DNA of 64,000 bases from Actinomyces sp. UMB0138 (GTDB taxonomy: Bacteria; Bacillota; Negativicutes; Veillonellales; Veillonellaceae): NCBI RefSeq assembly GCF_002849225.1, contig NZ_PKMC01000003.1, positions 248,001-312,000 on the forward strand. The letters run 5' to 3'. Positions 1-10,062 of the stretch are shown here, in pieces (position 1 is the stretch's first letter; each line of letters begins with the position of its first letter). The notes below the pieces were generated by a model. It was not told the DNA's origin and did no database searches. It saw nothing but the letters and a program-made list of their open reading frames with translations. A program made the translations under genes and the position numbers.

Positions 1-755
1 CCGCCATCTTCACGGCGCTCATCTTCCACAAGCAGGTATTGAGGGCGAGCAAAAAAGCCTGGTTCTACGGCTTTATTCTGGCGATCCTATACGTGGGCGC
101 GCAATACCTTGAATCGATCGGTCTAGCTACCGTAGATGCTTCCATTTCGGGCTTTATTACCGGCATGTACGCGGTGATGACCCCAATTTTGCTGCTGGTC
201 ATCTACCGACAGCCTCCCCGCCCAACCGTCATATACGCCTCTGTGGTTGCAACGCTGGGACTGGCGATCCTCTCGCTGCGCGGATTCTCTTTTGGCATCG
301 GCGAGATCTACACCCTTGCGGGCTCCATCTGCTATTCGCTGCATATCGTAATGCTCGGCCGTTTTTCGAAGCGGGCCGACTCCTCGACACTGGCATCTAC
401 CCAGCTCATCATGATGGGGCTGCTGTCGCTGGGGCTAGCGGCGCCGGGCGGCATCACTATCCCCCACACCGCCTTTTCCTGGTTCGCCCTGTTCTACATG
501 GCGCTACTGGGCGGCTCGCTGGCAATGCTGCTGCAAACCTGGGCACAATCACGTATTAGTCAGACCAGGGTGGCCATCATCATGACCACCGAACCGGTCT
601 TCGCAGCGATCACCGCAGTCATATTCGGCGGCGAATCAGTAACGATGCGTCTGCTTCTGGGCGGCGGGCTGATCGTAGCGGCGATTATCGCCTCGGAATT
701 ATCCTCGGCCCGCAAGGCAAAGAAGTACTCGGTTAGCTCGACGCCTAGTGCGTAA
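1..755 (+). CDS. EamA/DMT-family transporter, 5'-truncated by the window
   Basis: This is an inner-membrane drug/metabolite-type transporter; the substrate cannot be read from the sequence. The reading frame is open to the left edge (frame starting at base 3), so the true start lies outside the window; an internal TTG at 39 is not a convincing start. About seven to eight hydrophobic segments are visible in the 250 residues present, in the two-repeat pattern of EamA proteins, and the C-terminus ends in a basic tail. The last bases overlap the end of folE, which runs the other way, so the two genes are convergent and no terminator fits between them. Family assignment is fairly safe; any specific function would be a guess. 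Confidence 0.8.
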   Translation, partial: AIFTALIFHKQVLRASKKAWFYGFILAILYVGAQYLESIGLATVDASISGFITGMYAVMTPILLLVIYRQPPRPTVIYASVVATLGLAILSLRGFSFGIGEIYTLAGSICYSLHIVMLGRFSKRADSSTLASTQLIMMGLLSLGLAAPGGITIPHTAFSWFALFYMALLGGSLAMLLQTWAQSRISQTRVAIIMTTEPVFAAITAVIFGGESVTMRLLLGGGLIVAAIIASELSSARKAKKYSVSSTPSA

Positions 756-1314
756 TTAGGCGCAATACCTCGGCACGAGTAGCCTGATTCCTTCGCATCT
801 GCCCGCGCAGTGCCGAGGTAACCGTTTTTGCCCCCGGCTTCTTGATGCCCCGCATCGTCATGCACAGGTGCTCGCCCTCTAGAACTACTGCCACCCCAGC
901 GGCATGCAGTTTGTCCGCAATGGCGTCTGCAATCTGAGCCGTAAGGCGTTCCTGCACCTGCGGCTTGCGGGCAAAGCCCTCGACGCAACGGGCGATCTTC
1001 GACAGCCCAGTGACCTTGCCGTGCGAGGGCAAATACGCCACGTTCGCCATGCCAAAGAACGGCAGCAGGTGGTGTTCGCACACTGAATAGAACGGGATAT
1101 CGCGGATCAGCACGATCTCGTCAGTGCCGACCTCGAACTGCTTTTCCAAATGGGCGCCCGGATCTTCGTGCAGACCCACCGACAGTTCGCGCCAGGCGCG
1201 CGCCACCCTGTCAGGGGTTTCCTCGAGTCCCGGCCGGGACGGGTCCTCGCCAATGGCACACAGCAGGTCATAAGCGGCCTGGCGGGCGCGCTCGTAATCG
1301 AAATTGTTACTCAT
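745..1314 (-). CDS. folE: GTP cyclohydrolase I
   Basis: FolE converts GTP to 7,8-dihydroneopterin triphosphate, the first step of folate synthesis, in the cytosol. The 189-residue length is normal. The zinc ligands are visible as C79 and H82 in [12 protein letters not shown] and C151 in EHLCMTMRG, followed by the family signature around [11 protein letters not shown]. The gene starts five bases after the stop of ftsH and is probably the last gene of the dacB-tilS-hpt-ftsH-folE run. In many actinobacteria folP, folB and folK follow; here the run ends against an unrelated convergent transporter, so the rest of the folate genes must lie elsewhere. Confidence 0.97.
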   Translation of the reverse strand: MSNNFDYERARQAAYDLLCAIGEDPSRPGLEETPDRVARAWRELSVGLHEDPGAHLEKQFEVGTDEIVLIRDIPFYSVCEHHLLPFFGMANVAYLPSHGKVTGLSKIARCVEGFARKPQVQERLTAQIADAIADKLHAAGVAVVLEGEHLCMTMRGIKKPGAKTVTSALRGQMRRNQATRAEVLRLITH

Positions 1315-1319
1315 GGATT

Positions 1320-3338
1320 TTATTCGGTAGCGGAATCAATCTGCGGGGGAACGGGTTGGGACGGAGTCTGCGCATCCGCGTCGTTACCGATTGGGTCACC
1401 AAAGGTAGTACCCTCCACCGCGGCGTCCGCGTTGTAAGCCCACACGGCCCGCTCTGGCTGCTTGTGCACGTCGGCAAAGATCTCGTTTAGCTCGTTTTCG
1501 AGTACCGTTTCCTTTGCCAGCAGCCGTTCGGCGAGCCGGTCCAGCACGTGCCGGTTAGCGGACAGCACCTGCCACGCTTCCCTGTTGGCGCGTTCTAGCA
1601 GTGCCTGCACCTCGTGGTCGACGAGGGCGGCGAACTCGCCGGACATGCCCGAGCCCGAAGCCATCTCGCGGCCCAGGAACGGCTGGGTGTCCTCTGAGCC
1701 CAGCTTGATGGTGCCCACTTTGTCGGACATGCCGTAGTCGGTAACCATCTTGCGTGCCGTCTGGGTGGCCTTATCAATGTCGTTAGAGGCGCCCGTAGAC
1801 GGATCCTGGAAGATTAATTCCTCGGCGACTCGCCCGCCCATCGCGTAGACAAGTTCGTCGAGCAGCTGGTTGCGGGTCTTCGAATAGCGGTCCTCGTTCG
1901 GCATCACCATCGTGTATCCCAATGCGCGCCCACGCGGCAAGATAGTCACCTTGGTGACCGGATCGGTGTACCGCAACGCAGCGGCCGCAACCGCGTGCCC
2001 GCCCTCGTGATACGCAGTGACCAGCTTGTCGTGCGCCAGCATTACGCGCGTGCGCTTCTGCGGTCCCGCGATCACCCTGTCGATAGCTTCGTCGAGGGCG
2101 CGCTCGTCGATTAGGTCCGCATTAGAACGGGCCGTCAGCAGCGCGGCCTCGTTCAGAACGTTCGCCAGATCAGCACCGGCAAAGCCCGGGGTGCGCTTAG
2201 CAATCTGGCGCAGATCCACGGAATCCACCATGGGCTTGTTCTTGGCATGTACCTTCAAGATTTCGAAGCGGCCATTGATGTCGGGAGCCTCAACGGAAAT
2301 CTGCCGGTCGAACCTGCCCGGCCGCAGCAGCGCCGGATCCAGCACGTCCGGACGGTTAGTAGCGGCGATCATGATTACGTTCGTGTTCTCGTCAAAACCA
2401 TCCATCTCGACGAGCAGCTGGTTCAAAGTCTGTTCGCGTTCGTCATTGCCGCCGCCCATACCGGTGCCGCGGTGACGGCCCACCGCGTCGATCTCGTCAA
2501 CAAAGATAATCGCCGGAGCGTTCTGCTTAGCCTGATCAAACAGGTCACGCACACGCGAAGCGCCCACGCCCACGTACATTTCTACGAACTCGGAACCGGA
2601 CATGGTGTAGAAGGGCACCCCGGCCTCGCCAGCAACAGCCTTAGCAAGTAGAGTCTTACCGGTGCCCGGAGGGCCATACAGCAGCACGCCCTTCGGAATC
2701 TTGGCACCCAGCTGGTGGAACTTGCCCGGAGTGGACAAGAATTCGCGGATCTCTTGCAGTTCCTCAACGGCCTCGTCGACCCCCGCCACGTCAGTGAAAC
2801 GCACCTTCGGCGCATCGGCATCCTTCATGCGAGCCTTGGACTTGCCAAAGTTCATGATCTTGCCGGCCCCGCCCTGCATCCGCGAGGTGAGGAACCAGAA
2901 AATGCCCACAAACACGGCAATCATCAGCAACATCTGCACGATGCCCTGCCACCAAGACGGCACCGGGTACAGCGAGTTGTAGCCCTTGTCGAGCTTCGCA
3001 TCGGAAATGAGCTTCGCCAAATCCTTGGCCTGCCCATCGGTGTACTGGAACTGCACCTTCTTAGTCGGCTTCGGAGCAGACGCCAAGAACGACTTCTCTT
3101 CAGTGCGAACCTTCGGCTTGTATTCCTTCTTCAGATTCAGGGTAACCAGATGCGATCCATCATTGACCACGGCGCGAGCAACCGTGTCCCCCTTCAGCAG
3201 GTCCACGCCCTCGGACGTGTCGACCTCGGCAGGAGCAAAAAGACGCGTCGCCGCCCAAATAATCAACGCAATAATCAAAAACGGCAAAAACCATGCGAGA
3301 TAGTTACGCTTGGGCGCCTTTTTCTTAGCCGTCGCCAT
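1320..3338 (-). CDS. ftsH: ATP-dependent zinc metalloprotease FtsH
   Basis: Membrane-anchored AAA+ protease that degrades misassembled membrane proteins and some regulators. The 672 residues contain a first membrane segment (about 14-34), an extracytoplasmic region, a second membrane segment (about 131-150), an AAA module with Walker A GPPGTGKT (222-229) and Walker B IIFVDEID (277-284), the second region of homology near [17 protein letters not shown], and the zinc site HEGGH (444-448). The C-terminus ends in an acidic, low-complexity tail as is common in actinobacteria. It sits between hpt and folE, a conserved actinobacterial arrangement. The ATG start is followed directly by a lysine-rich cytoplasmic N-terminus and the first membrane segment. 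Confidence 0.97.
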   Translation of the reverse strand: MATAKKKAPKRNYLAWFLPFLIIALIIWAATRLFAPAEVDTSEGVDLLKGDTVARAVVNDGSHLVTLNLKKEYKPKVRTEEKSFLASAPKPTKKVQFQYTDGQAKDLAKLISDAKLDKGYNSLYPVPSWWQGIVQMLLMIAVFVGIFWFLTSRMQGGAGKIMNFGKSKARMKDADAPKVRFTDVAGVDEAVEELQEIREFLSTPGKFHQLGAKIPKGVLLYGPPGTGKTLLAKAVAGEAGVPFYTMSGSEFVEMYVGVGASRVRDLFDQAKQNAPAIIFVDEIDAVGRHRGTGMGGGNDEREQTLNQLLVEMDGFDENTNVIMIAATNRPDVLDPALLRPGRFDRQISVEAPDINGRFEILKVHAKNKPMVDSVDLRQIAKRTPGFAGADLANVLNEAALLTARSNADLIDERALDEAIDRVIAGPQKRTRVMLAHDKLVTAYHEGGHAVAAAALRYTDPVTKVTILPRGRALGYTMVMPNEDRYSKTRNQLLDELVYAMGGRVAEELIFQDPSTGASNDIDKATQTARKMVTDYGMSDKVGTIKLGSEDTQPFLGREMASGSGMSGEFAALVDHEVQALLERANREAWQVLSANRHVLDRLAERLLAKETVLENELNEIFADVHKQPERAVWAYNADAAVEGTTFGDPIGNDADAQTPSQPVPPQIDSATE

Positions 3339-3425
3339 TAATGGGATCCCTTCAAGTTGAGACTATGAACAAAAGCCTAGCGGGAAGTAGAACTGCCCCT
3401 ACCGGTTATGCGCTAGCGGTGAACA

Positions 3426-3995
3426 CTAAGCGTATACGTGCGGGGCCAAAGTGGCCACAAAGGGGAGGTTGCGGTACTGCTCCGCAAAATCGAGCCCATA
3501 CCCGACCACAAACTTATTTGGAATGTCGAAGCCGACGTAGCGCACGTCCAGGTCAGCCTTCATGGCTTCCTTCTTGCGCAGCGCAGCCGCGATCTGCACG
3601 GTAGCCGCACCCCTTGCCTTCAGGTTCGTGACCAGCCACGACAGGGTAAGACCGGAATCGATAATGTCCTCGACAATGAGCACGTCCCTACCCTGAATGT
3701 CAGAATCCAGGTCCTTCAGAATACGCACCACGCCAGAAGACTTAGTGCCGGAACCGTAAGAGGATACGGCCATCCAATCCATCAGAGTTTCGGTGTGCAT
3801 CTTGCGCAGCAGATCAGCTACCACCATGACGGCGCCCTTCAGGACTCCCACCACGATCGGGCGCTTGCCCTGGTAATCCTTGTCGATTTCCGCTGCCATT
3901 TCGGCTAGCCGAGCCTGCATCTGTTCTTCGGAGATAAGAATTTCTTCTAGGTCCGTGCCCATATCTTTTGCATCCACTCTCCTAATAATAGGCAT
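3426..3995 (-). CDS. hpt: Hypoxanthine phosphoribosyltransferase
   Basis: Purine salvage enzyme that joins hypoxanthine or guanine to PRPP to give IMP or GMP in the cytosol. The 189-residue length is normal. The PRPP-binding loop is visible as VLIVEDIIDSGLTL (EDIIDSG at 109-115), with the flexible-loop region SSYGSGTKSSG near 78-88. The gene follows tilS by about 44 bases and precedes ftsH by about 87 bases, matching the conserved tilS-hpt-ftsH order. No terminator is visible between hpt and ftsH, so co-transcription is likely. Confidence 0.95.
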   Translation of the reverse strand: MPIIRRVDAKDMGTDLEEILISEEQMQARLAEMAAEIDKDYQGKRPIVVGVLKGAVMVVADLLRKMHTETLMDWMAVSSYGSGTKSSGVVRILKDLDSDIQGRDVLIVEDIIDSGLTLSWLVTNLKARGAATVQIAAALRKKEAMKADLDVRYVGFDIPNKFVVGYGLDFAEQYRNLPFVATLAPHVYA

Positions 3996-4039
3996 AAATA
4001 CCTACCAGTGGGCCCGAGCAGTACCGGACTAGAACAAGA

Positions 4040-5119
4040 TCACCTTTCTGAAGTGGCCCGCAGCCACATCCGGCCCGTCTTTGCCTCGCGCAATGCCTGC
4101 CCTGCCGGCAGATCTACCGGGCCCTGGCCGTGCCAGTTGCTGACGAGGGCGTCGAGCGCCTGCAGGTGCGTGGCGGTAAGTTCCGTAAGACCCACCCGGG
4201 CGCCCGCTAGGCGAAGCACGCGTCTGCGCAGGGCTGGTAGGTGGCTGGCCAGCGCGTTTGCTTGTAGAAGTATCTGCCCGTCCTCGTCGGTCGCTACCTC
4301 GGCGAGGATGGTCTGGGCCATCGCTTCCAGGGCCTCGTCGTCTTGCCGGGCCAGGAGGGCGGATTTGGCTAGTGCGGGCGCGGCGTCTTTGCCCAGCGCT
4401 TGGGCTAGGGCGGGCAGGGCGCGCTCTCGCAAGGCAGCCCGGCGCAGCGCCTGCCCGTCGGCAGTTTTCCACGGCCCGTCCGCCTTGTTGGACGGATCCA
4501 CGACGTATTGGAGCCCAAGCCCGTTGCAGCAGGCTTCCGTGTCTGCCCGCCGCAACCCTAGAAGGGGGCGAATCCGCGAGTGCACGTGGCCGCCCTCGAA
4601 GCCCTGGCGCATGCCCGCCAACGAATGGGTGCCGGAGCCGCGCGCTAACGAGAGGAGGACGCCCTCGGCCTGGTCGTCTAGGGTGTGGCCGAGCCAGATG
4701 GGCGCGCCCGCGGCAGAAAGTTCGGCTGCCGCTCGGGCTAGTCCTTCGTAGCGGGCGTCGCGGGCGGCAGCTTCGGGGCCTCCGGCAGAGCCGACCTGCA
4801 CCTGCTCGCGCACTGCCTTGTCGGCTCCCAACCAGGTAAGTTTGCGTACTACTTCTTCGGCCTCGGCGGTGGATTCGGGGCGGATACCGTGGTCGACGGT
4901 GATCGTGTACACGTCGTGCCCGGCTCGTGAACCGGCGTCAATCAGGCAGGTGGCAAGCGCTAGCGAGTCGGCGCCTCCGGAACAGCCCACGACAATGGGT
5001 AGCGAGGGGGCGAGCGCGTCGAAGGTAGCTACTGCCCGCCGCAGCGCCAATGACACAGGCCGCACCTGGGCGGACGGAGTGGCTCCTACAAGTTCGCTTG
5101 CCTTCTTCATTCCCCTCAC
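4040..5119 (-). CDS. tilS: tRNA(Ile)-lysidine synthetase
   Basis: TilS attaches lysine to C34 of the CAU-anticodon tRNA-Ile so that it reads AUA; the reaction uses ATP. The PP-loop motif SGGADS is at residues 47-52 of 359, and the N-terminal ATPase domain is well preserved (VDHGIRPES, LGHTLDDQAEGVLL). The C-terminal part is shorter than in E. coli TilS, which is usual for actinobacteria. The start used here is a GTG that overlaps the dacB stop by four bases (GTGA), suggesting translational coupling; an ATG three codons downstream is an alternative but has a purine-rich run placed too close to serve as a good ribosome site. Confidence 0.93.
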   Translation of the reverse strand: MRGMKKASELVGATPSAQVRPVSLALRRAVATFDALAPSLPIVVGCSGGADSLALATCLIDAGSRAGHDVYTITVDHGIRPESTAEAEEVVRKLTWLGADKAVREQVQVGSAGGPEAAARDARYEGLARAAAELSAAGAPIWLGHTLDDQAEGVLLSLARGSGTHSLAGMRQGFEGGHVHSRIRPLLGLRRADTEACCNGLGLQYVVDPSNKADGPWKTADGQALRRAALRERALPALAQALGKDAAPALAKSALLARQDDEALEAMAQTILAEVATDEDGQILLQANALASHLPALRRRVLRLAGARVGLTELTATHLQALDALVSNWHGQGPVDLPAGQALREAKTGRMWLRATSER

Positions 5120-6591
5120 TTCAGTTCTGCGAATTCGGTAGCTACCGAATCGATGGCCTCAACTACCCCGCCGGCTGCCTCGTCGTCGTAGCCGTTTACA
5201 ATGATCGAAAATGCCAGTGGACGCCCCGAAGCGGTGTGTACGTAGCCGCTAAGGGAGCGGGCCGAATCGAGCGTGCCAGTCTTGGAGCGCACATTTCCGG
5301 TGCCCGCACCCGAAACCATCCGATTGTGCAGGGTGCCGTCCAGCCCAGCCACGGGCAGCATCGACGGCAGTGACCGCAAGGTGGGGTTCTTTGATACGGC
5401 CGCCTGCTGGAGCACCTTGGCCAGGGCGTGCGGGGAGATCTTCCCCTTGTCTGACAGTCCGGAGCAATCCCGCAGGAGGACCTCGGAGGGATCCACTCCC
5501 AGCTTGCCCACCGCCTCGCGCACCATGGTGACGGCGCTTTCGAAGCTGGGTTCCTTGCCCGCGTATACCAGCGCTGCTCGGCAAACCGTTTCAGCCATCG
5601 TGTTGTCGGAAGGCTTCAAGGTGTGGCGCAGCACATCGGTAACGGGAGCGCTGCTTACCTGGCCCACGACCGTGGCCGCTTTGGCGGCCTTGCCAGGGGT
5701 AGGCCCGTTCACGCTGATGCCCTGGGCGGCTAATTTTTCTTTGAAGGCAGCTGCTGCCCGTTGCGCCGGATCAGTCTGCAAGTCATTCTTGGAGGAATCC
5801 TGGCCCGCGTTCATGCCAAGACCTTGGATCTTGGTAACAAACTGCATGTACCCGTCCCAGTCCGCGTTGACCTGATCGGTACCGAAAGCAGAAGTGTCAT
5901 AGGTCAGCTTCACAGAGCCGATGCCCTGTTTATTCAGCGCCTGCGCGGTCTGGGCCGCCAAATCTGCCAGTCCAGCCCGCCCGTTGACGACGGCGGGATT
6001 CGATGAGCCCGCCGCGAGCATTTCGTCGCCGCCCGCTACCAAGGTCACCGTGTCCCCGGCAAAGACCGCCTTAGTTTTGAACGTGGTGTCTGCCGGCAAC
6101 GTCTGCAGAGCAGCCACCGCCGAAAGCACCTTCGTTGAAGAAGCAGGGGTGAGCGGAGTACCTGCGGCCACATTTGCCAATTCCTTGCCAGTGGCCACGT
6201 CCAGAACAGACACGCCCACGCGCAGGGAGGGCTCGACCTCGCCCTTGTCCTGGTCCGCATTCGGCTTCTCTTGGGCGTCCTCGGCATCGGCCTGCGCTTT
6301 AGCCGCGGCCCGCGCGTCGGTAGCCGCCTTCTTGATCTTTCCCGACAGGGAAGCTGCGATCTGTTGGACCTGCTCCGAGTTCGGTAACTCCCCCTTGGCC
6401 GCATCGGCCTGAGCCGGCGTCGGTTCGGCAGCCACGGCGGCAGCGGTAGGAACTGGTTGCGGCGATGGCGGCGCTGGTGAAAGCGTAAACACGCCCGGAA
6501 CTACGTCGTAAGCGTCCAGGGCGCCGTAGGTGATTGAACCGCCCACTAGCAGAAGCGTGCCAATAGTGGCTGCCGCTACTGTCTTTCGCAT
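5116..6591 (-). CDS. dacB: D-alanyl-D-alanine carboxypeptidase/endopeptidase, PBP4 family (peptidase S13)
   Basis: Low-molecular-weight penicillin-binding protein that trims or opens peptidoglycan cross-links outside the membrane. An N-terminal signal or anchor segment (about 5-25) is followed by a proline- and alanine-rich, then charged, linker of about 95 residues. The serine-hydrolase motifs are all present: SSTK (151-154, S151 nucleophile), SDN (328-330) and KTG (437-439). The order dacB-tilS-hpt-ftsH with divergent ppa is the standard actinobacterial context and supports the call. It is the first gene of a minus-strand run and its stop overlaps the tilS start. Confidence 0.94.
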   Translation of the reverse strand: MRKTVAAATIGTLLLVGGSITYGALDAYDVVPGVFTLSPAPPSPQPVPTAAAVAAEPTPAQADAAKGELPNSEQVQQIAASLSGKIKKAATDARAAAKAQADAEDAQEKPNADQDKGEVEPSLRVGVSVLDVATGKELANVAAGTPLTPASSTKVLSAVAALQTLPADTTFKTKAVFAGDTVTLVAGGDEMLAAGSSNPAVVNGRAGLADLAAQTAQALNKQGIGSVKLTYDTSAFGTDQVNADWDGYMQFVTKIQGLGMNAGQDSSKNDLQTDPAQRAAAAFKEKLAAQGISVNGPTPGKAAKAATVVGQVSSAPVTDVLRHTLKPSDNTMAETVCRAALVYAGKEPSFESAVTMVREAVGKLGVDPSEVLLRDCSGLSDKGKISPHALAKVLQQAAVSKNPTLRSLPSMLPVAGLDGTLHNRMVSGAGTGNVRSKTGTLDSARSLSGYVHTASGRPLAFSIIVNGYDDEAAGGVVEAIDSVATEFAELK

Positions 6592-6692
6592 CTATTCCGC
6601 CTCACAGTCCTGTTTTGTGTAACGACCAGTCTAACTGTACCGGTACCATTGGGTTATTATCGCATCGACCCAACTGTTGAAAGGGCTCTTAA
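6592..6692. promoter_or_regulatory. Divergent dacB/ppa promoter region
   Basis: This 101-base gap separates the divergent dacB and ppa starts. A -10-like TATTAT at 6655-6660 lies about 33 bases before the ppa ATG, and ppa has a GAAAGGG ribosome site just upstream of its start. A perfect ten-base palindrome, GTACCGGTAC, sits at 6637-6646 between the two presumed promoters and could be a shared operator; no regulator is known from the sequence. Confidence 0.4.
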
Positions 6693-7229
6693 ATGGAGTT
6701 TGATGTAACCATCGAAATCCCGAAAGGGAATAGGAACAAGTACGAGGTCGACCACGAAACTGGTCGCATCCGCTTGGACCGTATGCTGTTCACTTCTACC
6801 CGTTACCCAGACGATTACGGGTTTATCGACGGCACGCTAGGCGAGGACGGCGACCCGCTCGACGTTCTGGTGCTTCTTGAAGAGCCAACTTTCCCCGGCT
6901 GCGTCATCCGCTGCCGTGCCTTGGGAATGTTCCGCATGCGCGACGAGAAGGGCGGCGACGACAAGGTTGTTGCAGTTCCCACCGCTGATCAGCGCATGGC
7001 ATGGCGTACCGAGCTCGAGGACGTCTCTGAGTTCCACCGCCTGGAAATCCAGCACTTCTTCGAGGTGTACAAGGATCTAGAACCCGGCAAATCGGTCGAG
7101 GGCGCACACTGGGTTGGCCGCGAAGAGGCGGAAGAAGAAATTCGCGTCTCTATCAAGCGCGAACAGGATCGCATTGCTGCCGGCGGGCACGCAGTAAATC
7201 CGGTTCCGGTGATCGAGCCCGAGCAGTAA
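6693..7229 (+). CDS. ppa: Inorganic pyrophosphatase (family I)
   Basis: Cytosolic enzyme that hydrolyses pyrophosphate to two phosphates and so drives biosynthetic reactions forward. The 178-residue length is typical. The family I metal-binding signature DGDPLDVLV is intact, as are the upstream KYEVDHETG and DYGFIDGT stretches that line the active site. It is transcribed alone, divergently from dacB, and is followed by a strong hairpin terminator. Confidence 0.97.
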   Translation: MEFDVTIEIPKGNRNKYEVDHETGRIRLDRMLFTSTRYPDDYGFIDGTLGEDGDPLDVLVLLEEPTFPGCVIRCRALGMFRMRDEKGGDDKVVAVPTADQRMAWRTELEDVSEFHRLEIQHFFEVYKDLEPGKSVEGAHWVGREEAEEEIRVSIKREQDRIAAGGHAVNPVPVIEPEQ

Positions 7230-7250
7230 GCTTCACCTAAAAAGAGTTTT

Positions 7251-7273
7251 GGTCCACGCCGCCGGCGTGGACC
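7251..7273 (+). terminator. Intrinsic terminator after ppa
   Basis: A perfect ten-base-pair stem (GGTCCACGCC against GGCGTGGACC) with a three-base loop is followed by a T-rich stretch (ATTTCTTTT). It begins 21 bases after the ppa stop. Confidence 0.9.
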
Positions 7274-7354
7274 ATTTCTTTTCCCCGCCCACCGGCCGCC
7301 CTCAAGCTGGCGTCTTCGAGCTGGTGTCAAGGGAAGAGGCGTCTTAAATGGGGA

Positions 7355-7387
7355 GCCCCTTTGGGGCCGAGTGGCCGCCAAAGGGGC
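7355..7387 (-). terminator. Hairpin after the PfkB kinase gene
   Basis: A perfect ten-base-pair stem (GCCCCTTTGG against CCAAAGGGGC) encloses a smaller GGCC/GGCC stem. It lies 17 bases beyond the stop of the minus-strand kinase gene and is the likely terminator, although the run of Ts after it is short. Confidence 0.65.
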
Positions 7388-7403
7388 ATGAGATGGGAAA
7401 GTC

Positions 7404-8357
7404 CTACTTCAATTCCGGATGCCCGTCAGTTACCCGAGCTACGTCGGCGCGGTTCGGAGAGAAAGCGCCAAGCTTGGAAACGGTCAGGCCCGAGGTGACG
7501 GTGGCGCGGTGCAGCGCGGAAAGCACATCCGCCCACTTTGCCTCGCGCAGCTTCCTGCGAGCCTGCCCACTACCGGCAAGACCGGCATCCAGCAGTGCCG
7601 AGATCAGCCCGGCCATGAAGGAATCACCGGCGCCCACGGTGTCACCCAGTTCCACATTCAACGGGTCAATGACCAGCATGTCGCGTTCGCCGGCTAGCCG
7701 TGCGTAAGCACCCCACGGGCCACGAGTCGTAATGACCATGGCGGGCCCCATGGCCAGCCAGGAGCGCATGACATCTTCCACCGCGCGGTCAGGGTATAGC
7801 CAGGAAATATCCTCGTCGGAGGCCTTCACAATGTCGCAGAAGGAAATGATCTCTTCAATCCGGCTGCGCACCTGTTCCGGGCTACCCATCACGGACGGCC
7901 TAATGTTCGGATCGTAGGAAACAGTCCCGGTAAGAGCCGCTTCCTTCACCAGCCGCAGCACCTTCTTGCCACCCGGTTCCACCGTTGCCGCAAACGAGCC
8001 GGTGTGCAGGTGATCGTAAGTGTCGGTACGAGCCTGTTCCGGCAGGTCCCACAACAGATCGAACTCGTAGGTAGCGCGCCCCTCAGAATCGACGTGCGCG
8101 TAGGCCACGGTGGTGTGATCTGCACCCGAAGTACCTGGCAAGACATGCACGTCGCCCTCGGCTAGCGCCTTGGCCAGCTGCTGGCCCCGCTCGTCCTCGC
8201 CCCACCACGAGGCCAAGGTCGTGTCATGGCCCAGCTGGGCGATTCCGCGGGCCACATTCAGCAGCGATCCGCCCACGTATTCCTTTGCGGAACCGTCGCG
8301 TTCGATGCGGTCCATCAGGGCCTCTCCGACGCACAGCACGCGCGGACTTGCAGTCAT
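7404..8357 (-). CDS. PfkB-family carbohydrate kinase (fructokinase-like)
   Basis: Ribokinase-fold sugar kinase acting in the cytosol with ATP. The N-terminal GEALMD start and early glycine pair (YVGGSLLNVARG) are the sugar-binding region, and DTVGAGDSFMAGL near the C-terminus is the PfkB signature with the catalytic aspartate. The 317-residue length is typical. The closest functional class by eye is fructokinase, but the sugar cannot be fixed from sequence and no sugar transporter is adjacent. It is a single gene with its own ribosome site (AGGAGGAAAA just before the ATG). Confidence 0.85.
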   Translation of the reverse strand: MTASPRVLCVGEALMDRIERDGSAKEYVGGSLLNVARGIAQLGHDTTLASWWGEDERGQQLAKALAEGDVHVLPGTSGADHTTVAYAHVDSEGRATYEFDLLWDLPEQARTDTYDHLHTGSFAATVEPGGKKVLRLVKEAALTGTVSYDPNIRPSVMGSPEQVRSRIEEIISFCDIVKASDEDISWLYPDRAVEDVMRSWLAMGPAMVITTRGPWGAYARLAGERDMLVIDPLNVELGDTVGAGDSFMAGLISALLDAGLAGSGQARRKLREAKWADVLSALHRATVTSGLTVSKLGAFSPNRADVARVTDGHPELK

Positions 8358-8392
8358 TTTTCCTCCTTAGCGGGCAAGACGATTTGTGGCGA

Positions 8393-9772
8393 CTACGCTG
8401 GGCGAACCCCAAGCGCCATCAAGTTGCCATAGTACAGGCCGGTTCGCCTCACTGTAGCTCCGGGATAAGGGGCTTCAATAATTTCCCCGCCCCCGGCATA
8501 AACCGCCACGTGGTAGACGCCGCTTGCATCGCCCCAGAATACCAAGTCACCAGCGCGAAGGTTATTGATTGAGACACCGCGTCCGGAATTTACGCCCCAC
8601 AGGTACTGCTGCTCGGCAGTACGCGGCAGGTCGACACCCACTTGAGCCCACGAAGTCATGGACAGGCCAGAGCAATCCAGGCCCGCATACCGTGCCGCAC
8701 CACCCCACACGTAGGGAACGCCAATCTGGCTAGCTGCTGCAGCTACCACGGCATTGCCGCCGCCACCCGAGGGAGCGGGAGCTGGGGCCGGGGCCGGTGC
8801 GGGAGCAGGTGCGGGAGCGGGTGCGGGTGCGGGAGTTTCGTCCTCGGCACTGGAATCGTTCGCCTGAGCCTGCGCCTGAGCTTGGGCCTGCGCCTGGGCT
8901 GCTGCCTGTCGCTGCGCTTCCGCCTGCTGAGCGGCCGCCGCTTCGGCAGCCTTGCGACGCGCTTCCTCTTGCGCCCGTTGAGTGGCCAGGGCGCGGCGGG
9001 CGGCTTCTGCCTCGCGGGCGCGCCGCTGGCGTTCTAGCTCTTCCTGCCTCTTGGTTTCCAGTTCCTTGGTAGTACCGCGGGCAGCAGCCAGCTGAGCAAT
9101 GAGCTCACTGCGGCGCTGCGCGGTGGAACGCTGGGCAGCTTCGGCGGCACTTGCAGCCTGCTGGGCAGCACTCGCGCGCGATTCCATTGCGGAGGCGGCG
9201 GCCTTCTGGGTGGCTTCCGCCTTCGTAGCGCGCTCTTCAATGACGTTGGCGACCTGCTGCATGGCCGAGAAGGTCTGCATCTTCTGATCGGCCTTACCAC
9301 CGAATAGTTCGATGGCAACGCGGCGCATTTCAATAGTTTCGAGCCCGTCGGCATTTAGGTAGGGCACCGCAGACGAGAGTGAACCGGACTGCCGGTAAAC
9401 GGTGGTGGCCACATCCCCTAGGGACTTGCGGGCTTCTTCTACCTTCTTCTTGGCTTGGTCGGCGTCCTTGCGGGCCTTATCTGCCGCCCTTGAAGCCGCA
9501 TCCGCCTTCACAGACGCCTGGGCGAAGCGTTCGCCTGCACGCTGAGCCGCAGTTAGTGCCTCTTCTGACTTGGCAGTGTTCTGTGCCAGCTTTACTTCGA
9601 TGTCAGCGACCGATCCTGCCGCCGCCTTTTCGGCCTGCTTTGCCCGGGCAATGTCGTCATCCGAGGGCGCAGCCAGGGCGAAGGTACCGCCTAGTCCGGA
9701 CAGCGCGATTCCGCCTATGATCAGGCTGCTTACAAGTGCGCGCCCGCGCAAAGAGAATTTCTTTGAACTCAC
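8393..9772 (-). CDS. Secreted coiled-coil NlpC/P60 peptidoglycan hydrolase
   Basis: Probable extracellular gamma-D-Glu-diaminopimelate (or lysine) endopeptidase of the RipA/CwlO type, used in cell separation and wall growth. Residues about 1-34 form a signal peptide ending AALA-like (LGGTFALAAP). A long Ala/Glu/Lys-rich coiled coil follows (about 38-300), then an Ala-Pro repeat linker (about 310-330) encoded by near-tandem GC-rich hexamers around 8770-8835. The C-terminal NlpC/P60 domain has the catalytic C367 in GLDCSGLS and H421 in GVYHVAVY. The 459-residue architecture matches actinobacterial coiled-coil NlpC/P60 proteins. It appears to be transcribed alone. Confidence 0.9.
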   Translation of the reverse strand: MSSKKFSLRGRALVSSLIIGGIALSGLGGTFALAAPSDDDIARAKQAEKAAAGSVADIEVKLAQNTAKSEEALTAAQRAGERFAQASVKADAASRAADKARKDADQAKKKVEEARKSLGDVATTVYRQSGSLSSAVPYLNADGLETIEMRRVAIELFGGKADQKMQTFSAMQQVANVIEERATKAEATQKAAASAMESRASAAQQAASAAEAAQRSTAQRRSELIAQLAAARGTTKELETKRQEELERQRRAREAEAARRALATQRAQEEARRKAAEAAAAQQAEAQRQAAAQAQAQAQAQAQANDSSAEDETPAPAPAPAPAPAPAPAPAPAPSGGGGNAVVAAAASQIGVPYVWGGAARYAGLDCSGLSMTSWAQVGVDLPRTAEQQYLWGVNSGRGVSINNLRAGDLVFWGDASGVYHVAVYAGGGEIIEAPYPGATVRRTGLYYGNLMALGVRPA

Positions 9773-10062
9773 GTTTCGTCTCCTGAAAAAGGGTGTTGTT
9801 GCAGCCCAGAATGGTGCGACTCATTAGACACACTAGCCACACGTTACACAGCAACAACAATTTTCACAGTAACAACATACACTGGCTGGCCAAGCTTTGG
9901 CTAGCTTTTATAAGTCAACTTCCACTCAACACGCCGAGGAGGGGGAACTCTTCCTTAATTTGCACAGACACCTCTTCCGCAGCATCACCCCAAAAATTCA
10001 TGCGTAAATCCCACAGCTCGGACATTTTCCGAATTGGACTTGCCATCCCCGATCACGGTCGG
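9773..10062. other. Intergenic region between the NlpC/P60 gene and the metY leader
   Basis: This gap holds the divergent promoters of the NlpC/P60 gene (minus) and the metY operon (plus). On the plus strand a -10-like TATAAG is at 9909-9914, which could start a longer leader, and TTGCCA at 10040-10045 is a possible -35 for a later start. A short hairpin CGGA/TCCG lies near 10020-10033. No convincing gene is visible; the plus-strand frame that crosses it has an asparagine- and histidine-rich translation with no family resemblance. Confidence 0.4.

Noticed and set aside
8770..8835. Minisatellite or CRISPR-like repeat
   Set aside because: The near-tandem GC-rich hexamers simply encode the Ala-Pro linker of the NlpC/P60 protein.
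9773..9900. c-di-AMP (ydaO) riboswitch upstream of the NlpC/P60 gene
   Set aside because: Such switches often precede wall hydrolases in actinobacteria, but the short leader here lacks the expected size and conserved motifs.
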